DNA from: Bufo bufo
Taxonomy: Eukaryota > Chordata > Amphibia > Anura > Bufonidae
NCBI RefSeq assembly: GCF_905171765.1
Contig: NC_053392.1
Coordinates: forward strand, 401,499,399-401,563,398
Reading direction: 5' to 3'
DNA length: 64,000 bases
The notes under the pieces were generated by a model that was not told where the DNA came from, searched no databases, and saw only the letters and a program-made list of their open reading frames with translations. The translations under genes were made by a program, and so were the position numbers. Below, in pieces: positions 32,470-42,457 of this stretch. How positions within the stretch are numbered: position 1 is the first letter of the stretch; each line of letters opens with the position of its first letter.

Positions 32470-33224
32470 TGCTCCTCCCGATTATCGAGGTACCATTTGA
32501 GAGAATCATTATGGATCTCGTAGGCCCAGTACTGAAGTCAGCTAGGGGGCACCAACACATCTTGGTCGTCCTGGACTACACCACTCGGTACCCGGAGGCG
32601 GTGCCACTGTGACATACATCGGCCAAACTCATAGCAAAAGAGTTAATGGAGATATTTTCCCGAGTGGGGATACCCAAAGAAGTTCTGAGTGACCAGGGGA
32701 CTCCTTTTATGTCCAAGGTCATGCAGGAGCTAGGTAAGTTGCTGACTATCAAACAAATACGGACATCCGTCTATCACCCGCAAACTGATGGCCTAGTAGA
32801 AATGTTTAATCAAACGTTAAAAACTATGTTAAAACTAATAGTAGCTAAGGATGGAAAGGACTGGGACCTCCTTCTGCCCTATCTTATGTTCACAGTGCGA
32901 GAAGTGCCCCAGACCTCTACTGGGTTCTTGCCCTACGAACTACTATATGGCAGACATCCATGTGGTCTGTTGGACATAGCCAAAGAGGCATGGGACCAAC
33001 AACCCAAACCATATAAAAGTGTTTTTGAATACGTCACCCAGATGCAGGAACGTATGGAAACCGTGTTGCCGCTGGTAAAGGAACATATGGAGGCAGCTCA
33101 GCAAGCTCAAAGTCTGGTGTATAATCGGCAGGCTCAGGTCCGGGTCTTTAACCCAGGAGATCGGGTTTTGGTTCTGGTACCGACAGTGGACATTAAGTTG
33201 GGCAAGGTGGCAGGGACCCTATGA
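32470..33224 (+). pseudogene. Gmr1-like integrase located upstream of RT
   Basis: The catalytic core reads FERIIMDLVGPV (first Asp), EVLSDQGTPFM (second Asp) and HPQTDGLVEMFNQTLK (Glu), so DDE is intact. YELLYGRHPCGLLDI and FNPGDRVLVL of the C-terminal region follow. A TGA at 32610-32612 breaks the frame. The usual HHCC zinc finger before the core is not seen, and the preceding ~120 bp appear deleted or scrambled. Position before the RT is the key structural point. Confidence 0.8.
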
Positions 33225-33309
33225 GGTACTCAGAAAGGTTGGAGAAGTAATCTACAAGGTACACCAGCCAGGGCCGCGGAAGTCGTAGCAGGTGTAACAT
33301 GTGAATTTA

Positions 33310-34446
33310 CTCACACTGTGGAACGATAGGGAGACCAGTACTGACAATAGCCCGTGGCCGAGTCTTCTAGGGGGAGAGGGCCCGGCCCCTAAGTCTGATG
33401 TAAGGCAAGCGGTTGCCACAGTGAAGATTGCTGACAGCCTCTCTTTTAAAGAGACTCAGAAGGCCAGGGAGTTAGTCAACAGGAACACGGATTTGTTCTC
33501 AGATCTCCACGAACGCACTTCCATAATCCAGCATGACATTGTCACTGAGCCTCAGGCCAAAATCCGGTTGAAACCATACCGGGTACCCGAGGTTCGGCGA
33601 CAGGCCATCTTTGAGGAAGTACAACTAATGCTGCAACTAGACGTCATCGAGGAGTCTAGAGGTGAGTGGGCCAGCCTTATAGTACTGATACCCAAACCGG
33701 ATGGGACGTTGCAGTTTTGTAACGATTTTCGAAAATTAAACGAGGTATCTAAGTTCTATGCATATCCTATGCCCCGGTAGACGAGCTGATTGATAGGTTA
33801 GGACAAGCCCGGTATTTTTATGTTTTGGACCTCACCAAAGGGTACTGGCAGGCAGTGATGGTCAGTTCGCAGTGTTCGCAAGCGAACACATGCGGGCTGC
33901 CATCTTGACTCACCCTTAAGCCTGTGCCTGAAGCCGGTCTGAAATCAAATGCGGTCACCGGGAGCAGGCATTTCCGAGAAAAGACGCCAGGGCCCTTCAT
34001 CGGGCTGTTCTCGGAACTGCCTGCTCTCGGTGACTGCATTTGATTCAAGATGGCAGCCCGCATGTGTTCGCTGGCGAACACTGGGAAACTGACCATCACT
34101 GCTGGCAGGTACCCTTAACGGAGGCTGCCAAAGAGAAAACGGCCTTCAGGGGCTGTACCAGTATAAGGTGCTACCCTTTGGTCTGCATGGCGCCCCCGTC
34201 ACTTTCCAAAGGCTAATGGATATTATGCTGCGACCACATTGTCGGTATGCTTCAGTTTACCTGGACGATATCGTCATCCACAGTACCGACTGGGAAAGTC
34301 ACCTGCCCAAAGTTCAGGCTGTAGTAGACTCCATTCAAAAAGCTGGACTAACCGCTAACCCCAAAAAATGCGCGATAGGGTTAGAGGAGACAAAATACCT
34401 GGGGTGGCAGTCGCCACAAATCGCAGAGTTGTCAAACCCCAAGTAA
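33310..34446 (+). pseudogene. Gmr1-like reverse transcriptase, interrupted by a MITE
   Basis: Visible parts are KIRLKPYRVPEVRRQ, EWASLIVLIPKPDG, the DFRKLNEV block, YFYVLDLTKGYWQ with the first catalytic Asp, and then, after the insert, VPLTEAAKEKTAF. PFGLHGAPVTFQRLMD and the catalytic YLDDIVIHS near 34258 follow. A TAG at 33778-33780 and frame changes around 33780 and 34160 interrupt it. Deleting the 249-bp MITE with one 8-bp repeat restores GYWQVPLTEAA exactly. Confidence 0.85.
33853..34101. mobile_element. 249-bp foldback hAT-type MITE
   Basis: Flanked by the 8-bp direct repeats CTGGCAGG (33845-33852 and 34102-34109). Its ends are CAGTGATGGTCAGT and ACTGACCATCACTG. Inner parts also fold: CGAACACATGCGGGCTGCCATC pairs with its complement near 34045-34075. 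An 8-bp target duplication and CAG-type ends fit hAT. Confidence 0.9.
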
Positions 34447-34589
34447 ACAAAATAGAGGCAATAAGAAATTGGCCCCGACCGGTCACCACTAAACAAGTAA
34501 AGTAATTCCTAGGAATGATAGGCTATTACATGAGATTTGTTCCTCACTTTGCCACTATAGCCGCGCCCTTGACAGAGCTCTTGAAGGGA

Positions 34590-35030
34590 CGAAAATCTGT
34601 GCTGGTTCGCTAGGATGAGTGGGCGGAAGAGGCTTTTTCCACTTTGAAGTCGGCCCTGTGCGGGTAACCAGTTTTGGTACAGACAGATGCATCCGAAGTA
34701 GGCCTGTACGATGCTGTACTCTCTCAGGAAGTCAATGGGGAGGAGCATCCCATTGTCTTTTTGAGTTGCAAGCTCACCCCAGCTAAAACCAGGTATAGTA
34801 TAGTGGAGAGAGAGTTCCTGGCTATCAAATGGGCACTCGAGTCTCTCCGCTACTATTTGTTGGGGAGAAAGTTCCGCCTGGTGACTGACCACTCCCCTCT
34901 CAAGTGGATGATCCAGGCCAAAGAGAGAAATGACCGAGTCACCGGGTGGTTCCTGTCCTTACAGAACTTTAAATTCTTATGGAACACAGGGCAGGCCGGT
35001 TGCAGGGAAACGCGGATGCCCTGTCCTGGA
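34590..35030 (+). pseudogene. Gmr1-like RNase H
   Basis: Contains VQTDASEVGLYDAVLSQ (first Asp), RYSIVEREFLAIKWALESLR (Glu) and FRLVTDHSPLKWM (Asp), the RNase H signature of Ty3-type elements. Upstream stops near 34501 and 34611 and a shift near 34670 separate it from the RT. It ends close to a polypurine tract (AAAGGGGGGGTA) that adjoins the 3' LTR. Confidence 0.8.
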
Positions 35031-35066
35031 TATACTGTATGGCAGGGGTTGAACAAAGGGGGGGTA

Positions 35067-35460
35067 TGTAAGAAGGTACCTGGAATTATCGTGGGTGGAA
35101 GGAATGTGTCAGTAAGAGCCTTTATTTTATGTGTTAGCAGCAGCTATTGCTAACTGACACCTTGAGATTTAGCATGGCTGTCATAGCTGATCCGGGACGG
35201 CTCTTACTGCGAGTAGTCAAAGTGCTGGGTGGGTGACTAACTCCCCATGTTCCAGGCCGGGTTTTGCCAGGCATAAAAACCAGCCAGCACTGCCAGGTGG
35301 GTGGATTTACCTCCCTCTGACAGTGGAGCTCAGGAGTCTGTGTGCTGTGAACTGAGGGCTGTGTTTGAGGTTTGAGCTGGGCTGGAGGACTCAGGCCCCT
35401 CTAAAGGCAAACAGGCCGCCTATGAACTTGATGAGGCTGATCTGCTAACAGTGTGTGAAT
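35067..35460 (+). repeat. 3' LTR of the Gmr1-like element, 3'-truncated
   Basis: Starts TGTAAGAAGGTACCTGG straight after the polypurine tract and follows the 5' LTR with several small gaps. One gap removes the CACCGAGGTTCCTGGCTTCG block. It ends before the region equivalent to the last ~80 bp of the 5' LTR. Confidence 0.8.
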
Positions 35461-35486
35461 TAACACCCAGGATAAAAGGGGACTTT

Positions 35487-36001
35487 TAGGCCTCTTTCAC
35501 ACGGGCGAGTTTTCCGCATGGGTGCAATGCGAGAGGGGAACGCATTGCACCCGCACTGAATCCGGACCCATTCAATTCTATGGGGTTGTGCACATGAGCA
35601 GTGATTTTCACGCATCATTTGTGCGTTGCGTGAAAATCGCAGCATGCTCTATATTGAGCGTTTTTCACGCAACGCAGGCTCATAGAAGTGAATGTGGCTG
35701 TGTGAAAATCGCAAGCATCCGCAAGCAAGTGCGGATGCGGTGCGATTTTTACGCATGGTTGATAGGTGACGATCGGGATGGGCACCCGATCTTTATTATT
35801 TTCCCTTATAACATGGTTATAAGGGAAAATAATAGCATTCTTAATACAGAATGCTTAGTAAAATAGGGATGGAGGGGTTAAAAAAAATTATAATTATTAA
35901 GCTCATCTACTGGTTCACGCTGCCCGGCTCCTCTTCTTTCTTCTTCTTTGATGACCTGGGAGGAAAAGGACCTTTGGTGACGTCACTGCGCTCATCACAT
36001 G
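35487..36001. mobile_element. Half of a Harbinger-like foldback MITE
   Basis: Starts (T)TAGGCCTCTTTCACACGGGCG, as do copies at 38849 and, inverted, 51460. The interior has many nested inverted repeats (GCGTGAAAATCGC, CCTTATAACATGGTTATAAGG). It is cut at the Tc1-like insertion site and the other half is not found to the right. The superfamily is inferred from TTA/TAA at the ends of the copies. Confidence 0.6.
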
Positions 36002-36003
36002 TA

Positions 36004-37622
36004 CAGTTGCAAGAAAAAGTATGTGAACCCTTTAGAATGATATGGATTTCTGCACAAATTGGTCATAAAATGTGATCTAATCTTCACCTAAGTCACAACA
36101 ATAGACAATCACAGTCTGCTTAAACTAATAACACACAAAGAATTAAATGTTACTATATTTTTATTGAACACACCATGTAAACATTCACAGTGCAGGTGGA
36201 AAAAGTATGTGAACCACTAGACTAATGACATCTCCAAGAGCTAAATGGAGTGAGGTGTCAGCCAACTGGAGTCCAATCAATGAGATGAGATTGGAGGTGT
36301 TGGTTACAGCTGCCCTGCCCTATAAAAAACACACACCAGTTCTGGGTTTGCTTTTCACAAGAAGCATTGCCTGATGTGAATGATGCCTTGCACAAAAGAG
36401 CTCTCAGAAGACCTATGATTAAGAATTGTTGACTTGCATAAAGATGGAAAGGGTTTTAAAAGTTTATCCAAAAGCCTTGCTGTTCATCAGTCCACGGTAA
36501 GACAAATTGTCTATAAATGGAGAAAGTTCAGCATTGCTGCTATTCTCCCTAGCAGTGGCCATCCTGTAAAGATGACTGCAAGAGCACAGCGCAAACTGCT
36601 CAATGAGGTGAAGAAGAATCCTAGAGTGTCAGCTAAAGACTTACAAAAGTCTCTGGCATATGCTAACATCCCTGTTAGCGAATCTATGATACGTAAAACA
36701 CTAAACAAGAATGAATTTCATGGGAGGATACCACAGAGAAAGCCACTGCTCTCCAAAAAAAAACATTGCTGCACGTTTACAGTTTGCACAAAAGCACCTG
36801 GATGTTCCACAGCAGTACTGGCAAAATATTCTGTGGACAGATGAAACCAAAGTTGAGATGTTTGGAAGAAACACACAACACTATGTGTGGAGAAAAAGAG
36901 GCACAGCACACCAACATCAAAACCTCATCCCAACTGTGAAGTATGGAGGTGGGGGCATCATGGTTTGGGGCTGCTTTTCTGCGTCAGGGCCTGGACGGAT
37001 TGCTATCATCGGCGGAAAAATGAATTCCCAAGTTTATCAATACATTTTGCAGGAGAACTTAAGGCCACCTGTCCACCAGCTGAAGCTCAACAGAAGATGG
37101 GTGTTGCAACAAGACAACGACCCAAAGCATAGAAGTAAATCAACAACAGAATGGCTTAAACAGAAGAAAATACGCCTTCTGGAGTGGCCCAGTCAGAGTC
37201 CTGACCTCAACCCGATTGAGATGCTGTGGCATGACCTCAAGAAAGCGATTCACACCAGACATCCCAAGAATATTGCTGAACTGAAACAGTTCTGTAAAGA
37301 GGAATGGTCAAGAATTACTCCTTACCATTGTGCACGTCTGATCTACAACTACAGGAAACGTTTGGTTGAAGTTATTGCTGCCAAAGGAGGTTCAACCAGT
37401 TAAATCCAAGGGTACACATACTTTTTCCACCTGCACTGTGAATATTTACATGGTGTGTTCAATAAAAACATGGTAACATTTAATTCTTTGTGTATTATTA
37501 GTTTAAGCAGACTGTGATTGTCTATTGTTGTGACTTAGATGAAGATCAGATCACATTTTATGACCAATTTGTGCAGAAATCTATATCTTTCCAAAGGGTT
37601 CACATACTTTTTCTTGCACCTG
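36004..37622 (+). mobile_element. Tc1-like DNA transposon, second family
   Basis: Ends are CAGTTGCAAGAAAAAGTATG and its near complement (…TTTTTCTTGCACCTG), with TA at 36002-36003 and 37623-37624. Terminal inverted repeats reach about 210 bp and include a second block, TGCAGGTGGAAAAAGTATG with its complement. The family differs from the copy at 22.4 kb. Confidence 0.95.
36383..37403 (+). pseudogene. Tc1-like transposase with two lesions
   Basis: ATG at 36383 begins MPCTKELSEDL. An early TGA at 36416-36418 follows, then the paired helix-turn-helix region ([37 protein letters not shown]). A frame change in the A run near 36755 moves to the catalytic part. Catalytic residues are intact: [23 protein letters not shown] and [10 protein letters not shown] (DD34E). 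The glycine-rich GGGGIMVWGCFSASGPG block is typical of Tc1. The protein would be about 340 residues, the normal size. Apart from these two lesions the gene looks well preserved. Confidence 0.93.
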
Positions 37623-37812
37623 TATGTATGTGTGTCTGTTCCGCGAAAACTCTAAAACGCAACCATCCATTTCAACGAAACTTGGTATACACATTCTTTG
37701 CTACCTAGAAAAAAATGTAGCAGGGGTCTCAGCTCTGTAGGACATACCGTTCCCGAGATATTCCCAAAAAATGACCTGCATTAGCCAATATAAGCCTGCC
37801 AGCCTTTCACTT

Positions 37813-38283
37813 AAAGGGGTATTTACATCTTAGACAATGGGGACATATCGCTAGGATGTGCCCCCATTGTCTCATAGGTGTGGGTCCCACCACTGGGACC
37901 CGCACCTATATCGAGAATGGAGCGGGGAGCGATGTGGCTGGAGGACCCCAGAGTTCCTGGGGTCCATCCACCACCAATCACTAATCCCCGCCTCTCCCAT
38001 AGAAGTGAATGGGAGCGTGCCGCGCATGTGCGGCCCATGCGCGGCCCATGCTCCCATTTATATATATGGGGCAGACGGCAATACCCAAGCCAGCGCTCGG
38101 CTATTTTTAGTGGCTCCATGGAAATGGAGGGCGACTAAGAATGCGCAGTGTGCTCTACTTCACTTTTGGGGCTCTGTTCTCGATATAGGTGCGTGTCTTA
38201 GTGGTGGGACCCGCACCTATAAGACAATGGGGGCATATCCTAGCGATATGCCCCCATTGTCTGAGATGAGAAAACCCCTTTAA
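37813..38283. mobile_element. Foldback MITE of ~470 bp
   Basis: TTAAAGGGGT at the left and ACCCC(TTTAA)-like at the right. The inner halves are complementary (GACAATGGGGGCATATC / CACCACTGGGACCCGCACCT and complements). No coding sequence. TTAA at both ends suggests TTAA targeting. Confidence 0.7.
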
Positions 38284-38639
38284 ATCCTAACTGCCATACA
38301 CACAGTCACATGTCCCTTATCAGCCAATAGAAGCTTGCGGGTCCTACATCAGGTTGCCATAACAACTGATCACAGATTTTAGCAGTTCGCAGGTCCTGAA
38401 ATATTCATGAGGCTATGAGCTGAGCGCTGCGATTGGCCAGCGCTACAGCATAGGAGAAGAAGACGCCGGCAGGATCAAGTGGGTGGAGCCTAACTACTTA
38501 CATACCGGAGGCTATACCGGGGGCGAACGGAGCGGCGCCCGGGGATAACAGTAAGTTCAGCGGGATCCCTGGGCGCCGCTCTACACTTCTGTATAGTTAG
38601 TTTAGAGGCTTTCCTCTGGTGAAAGGTCCTCTTTAAAGA

Positions 38640-40275
38640 GGTGGTCACTGTGAAAGTTCCTGTAAAGCGGCGTACACTGTTAAAGGGGTGGCCACCGTGA
38701 AAGTCACTGTTAAAGGAGCGGTCACCATGGAAGCCACTGTTAAAGGGGCGGCCACAGGGAAAGTCACTGTTAAAGGGGCGATTACCGTTAAAGGGTCGGC
38801 CACCGTAAAAGTCACCGTTAAAAGAGTGGCCACCGGGAAAGTCACTGTTAGGCCTCTTTCACACGGGCGTTGCGGGAAAATGAGCGGGTGTGTTGCGGGA
38901 ACACCCGCGATTTTTCCGCGCGAGTACAAAACATTGTAATGCGTTTTGCACTCGCGTGAGAAAAATCGCGCATGTTTGGTACCCAAACCCGAACTTCTTC
39001 ACAGAAGTTCGGGCTTGGGATCGGTGTTCTGTAGATTGTATTATTTCCCCTTATAACATGGTTATAAGGGAAAATAATAGCATTCTGAATACAGAATGCA
39101 AAGTAAAACATCGCTGGAGGGGTTAAAAAAAAATTATTTAACTCACCTTAGTCCACTTGATAGCGCAGCCCGGCATCTCCTTCTGTATTCTTTCTTCAGG
39201 ACCTGGGTAAAGGACCTTTGATGACGTCACTCCGGTCATCACATGATCCATCACCATGGTAAAAGATCATGTGACATACCATGTGATGACCGGAGTGACG
39301 TCACCAAAGGTCCTCAACCTATAATGAATGCTCACCACAGGTCCTGTTCAGTAAAGGAGACAGAAGGAGATGCCGGCATCGCGATCAAGTGGACTAAGGT
39401 AAGTTAAATTTTTTTTTCTTTTTTTTTTTAACGCCTCCAGAGCTGTTTTACTATTCATTCTGTATTCAGAATGCTATTATTTTCCCTTATAACCATGTTA
39501 TAACGGAAAATAATAATGATCGGGTCTCCATCCCGATCGTCTCCTAGCAACCGTGCGTGAAAATCGCACCGCATCCGCACTTGCTTGCGGATGCTTGCGA
39601 TTTTCACGCAGCCCCATTCACTTATATGGGGCCTGCGTTGCGTGAAAAACGCAGAATATAGAGCTTGCTGCGATTTTCACGCAACGCACAAGTGATGCGT
39701 GAAAATCACCGCTCATGTGAACAGCCCCATATAAATGAATGGGTCGGTATTCAGTGCGGGTGTAATGCGTTCACCTCACGCATCGCATCCGCGCGGAATA
39801 CTCGCCCATGTGAAAGGGGCCTTAAAGGGGCAGTCACCGTTAAAGAGGCGGCCACTGTGAAAGTCATAGTTAAAGGGGCGGCCATTGTGAAAGTCACTGT
39901 TAAAGGGGCGTTCACTATTAAAGGGGCAGCCACTGTGAAAGTCTCTGTTAAAGGTGCGGTCACCATTAAAGGGGCAGCCACTGTGAAAGTCACTGTTAAA
40001 GGGGCAGTCACCATTAAAGGGGTGGCCATTGTGAAAGTCACTGTTAAAGGGGCGGTCACCGTTAAAGGGTGCGGCCATTGTGAAAGTCACTGTTAAAGGG
40101 GTGGCCACCGTGAAAGTCACTGTTAAAGGGTTGGCCACCGTGAAAGTCACTGTTAAAGGGGCAGTCACTGTTATAGGGGCGGCCACTTTGAAAGTCACTG
40201 TTAAAGGGACGGTCACCGTTAAAGGGGCGGACACTATGAAAGTCACTGTTAAACTGGCGTTCACCGTTAACAGGG
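38640..40275 (+). repeat. 30/18-bp mixed minisatellite, split by a foldback insert
   Basis: Units such as GTGAAAGTCACTGTTAAAGG with GGCGGCCACC, alternating with 18-bp GTCACCGTTAAAGGGGCG variants, occur at 38640-38848 and again at 39824-40275. Unit lengths are multiples of three, which keeps KVTVKGA-like frames open; these are not genes. Confidence 0.85.
38849..39823. mobile_element. 975-bp foldback element inside the minisatellite
   Basis: Left end GGCCTCTTTCACACGGGCG and right end CGCCCATGTGAAAGGGGCC face each other, with TTA at each junction. The two halves are complementary around a centre near 39262 (TGACGTCACTCCGGTCATCA on one side, its complement on the other). It consists of two inverted copies of the same MITE family seen at 35.5 and 51.1 kb. 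Confidence 0.8.
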
Positions 40276-40345
40276 TAGCCATTAGCCGTTATATAATATA
40301 AAATTGCAATAAATAAATACCCAAACAACGCCGGGTCATCAGCTA

Positions 40346-40347
<2 letters not shown>

Positions 40348-40394
<47 letters not shown>

Positions 40395-40405
40395 CACACA
40401 AAATA
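40348..40405. repeat. (TA)n microsatellite
   Basis: AT repeats with one AAATA interruption, beginning immediately after the CTAGT end. Confidence 0.9.
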
Positions 40406-40479
40406 GGGAGACTGTAAATATGAAAATAAAATGGACTTATATCAATACATCGTAGTATTATTATTAGTCAGGTTTTTTA

Positions 40480-40912
40480 ATCCTCCTCACAGTCTTCCTC
40501 CAGGCGCATCCGACCACCTGACCATCTGGCTCTCTGTTATCTAGGTTTCACAATATTTCTCAAATTTGCCTATGCAGTGATTTTTCAGGGCCATAATCCT
40601 TTCATACCTGCATGTCTTATACCTTGTATGGCAGAGATCAGGTCAAGGATTGATGACAGGTGATTTTCAGTGATGTGCTATTGGCAATTTGGTAGCAAGA
40701 GAGATGTGTGCACTGATTCTTCCTTGCTGTGGTATATCATCTAAGCCTATGAAAAAAAAGTGCCATTAACGGGGAGAGAGAAAAATTATTTCCAGCCATT
40801 TTAGATATCAAAGAAAAAACATCTTGCCATAGTTGAATGAGGTGTAGACAGCCCCAGAAAATGTGGAAAAGAGTCCCTCGACCCCCGTAGCCTCTTTAAC
40901 ACTAAGCGAATA
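40480..40912 (-). pseudogene. L1/Tx1-like LINE ORF2 C-terminal fragment
   Basis: The minus strand reads GTLFHIFWGCLHLIQLWQDV followed by FSLISKMAGNNFSLSPL, the H and C half of the Cys/His tail plus the helix that follows in L1/Tx1-like ORF2 proteins. A frame shift lies in the T run, and later frames contain the short basic tail. It is a different copy and family member from the LINE at the left edge and is in the opposite orientation. Confidence 0.6.
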
Positions 40913-41589
40913 CCCCCGGAAACATATCAAAATATTATTATTATTTTATGAAATATTACTATCCATCTTAAAGAGGACCTTTCACTAGCGTTGGTCGAGC
41001 ACCAAAGTGCTCGGGTGCTTGGGTGCTCTACTGAGCACCCAAGCACAATGGAAGTCAATGGGAGAACCCGAGCATTAAACCAGGCACCAACTGCTCTGTA
41101 GAGGGGAAGGTGTCTGGTCCACATAAAAAGTTCAGAATTTGATGGAAACACTACTGAAATGGTTCCGGAACAGCATGGGGAGGATGTCTGGATGCATCTT
41201 GGACTCCCAGGTCGCTGCTGGGAATGATGTTGCCCGAGTAGTACGCCACTTTTACATACTGACAATACGCACAAAACTGAAGATAAAATCGATTTTAGAG
41301 GAAAAATTGTTAGGAAACAGTCTTTCCTATATATTTACTTGTATATAAAGTGCAAGTGCTGCCAAAAATTACAAGGAAGAGGCACTCCGATACAACCTGT
41401 ATATCACATAAAGGAGGGCCTCATTCACATTGTGGTACAATTGTTCAGGTAGTGGGACTCCTACACACATAAAGCCTATGCACTAAGTGAAAGGGCTGCC
41501 AAAAATTACAAGGAACTGGCACTACAATACACCCTTTATTGCACATTAAGGAGGGCATCATACACACGCTTGAAAAATTATGATTGATG

Positions 41590-42280
41590 GCCTGCTGGTG
41601 ACCCTCAAAAACTATTGGAGCAAGGGCCTGCTGATCTGATCATCTAAAACATTAGGGGCGAGGGCCTGCTGCTGAGCTGACCCTCTAAAAAAATTAGGGG
41701 TGAGGGTCTGCTGCTGAGCTGACCCTCTAAAACATTAGGGGCGAGGGCCTGCTGCTGAGCTGACCCTCTGAAACATTAGGGGCGAGTGCCTGCTGCTGAT
41801 CTGACCATCTAAAACATTAGGGGCAAGTGCCTGCTGCTGATCTGACCATCTAAAACATTAGGGGCGAGTACCTGCTGCTGATCTGACCATCTAAAACATT
41901 AGGGGTTAGGGTCTGCTGCTGAGCTGACCCTCTAAAACATTAGGGGTGAGTGCCTGCTGCTGATCTGACCATCTAAGACATTAGGGGCGAGTGCCTGCTG
42001 CTGATCTGACCTTCTAAAACATTAGGGGTGAGGGCCTACTGTTGAGCTGACCCTTTAAAACATTAGGGGAAAGTGCCTGCCCCTGATCTGACCATCTAAA
42101 ACATTAGGGGCAAGTGCCTGCTGCTGATTTGACCATCTAAAACATTAGGGGCGAGTACCTGCTGCTGATCTGACCATCTAAAACATTAGGGGTTAGGGCC
42201 TGCTAGTGACCCTCTAATACATTATGGGTGAGGGCTTGCTACTGAGCTGACCCTCTAAAACATTAGGAGCGAGGACCGCC
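41590..42280. repeat. 41-bp minisatellite downstream of the hAT gene
   Basis: About 16 copies of a unit like CTAAAACATTAGGGGCGAGT followed by GCCTGCTGCTGATCTGACCAT. Substitutions alternate between GAGCTGACCCT and GATCTGACCAT variants. The period is 41 bp with one or two 42-bp copies. Confidence 0.85.
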
Positions 42281-42457
42281 TAATAAGCATGTTGATATGA
42301 TGGAGGAGAAGGAGGAGGACGACAAATGGGAGATTGAACCATTTACCTTTTTAGTAGTGGAAGGGATGCATGGGAATACAGTGTATTCAATACACCATAA
42401 AAGCCACATTTAGAGTGCCTTTATGTTGAGCCGCTTTCCTCTGGTGGAGTAGAGAAG

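Larger units (their letters stand above)
30316..35460 (+). mobile_element. Gmr1-like Ty3 retrotransposon (integrase before RT), degenerate
   Basis: Two related LTRs bracket gag, Cys-knuckle, protease, integrase, RT and RNase H, in that order. Placing integrase ahead of RT is unusual for Ty3 elements and defines the Gmr1-like group. The capsid region resembles the SCAN domain, which is thought to derive from gag of this same group. Multiple stops and frameshifts, loss of the integrase zinc finger and an inserted MITE make the copy inactive. Confidence 0.85.
37625..40347 (+). mobile_element. Helitron-like non-autonomous region
   Basis: The left part (CCATCCATTTCAACGAAACT, TTGGTATACACATTCTTTGC) resembles the 5' region of vertebrate Helitrons as I recall them. 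The right end has ACCC…GGGT pairing (40319-40336) followed by CATCAGCTAGT, fitting the hairpin-plus-CTRR 3' end with T after it. Between them are a minisatellite and nested foldback elements. No Rep/helicase is present. The exact 5' end and the host dinucleotide are not certain. Confidence 0.5.

Noticed and set aside
32440..33780. Rearrangement as the reason integrase lies before RT
   Set aside because: The order is collinear between matched LTRs with gag and protease in their normal place, and it agrees with the known Gmr1-like order.
39665..40282. Open frames KVTVKGA… and TVTFTVAAPL… on both strands
   Set aside because: Minisatellite units in multiples of three bases keep frames open on both strands.
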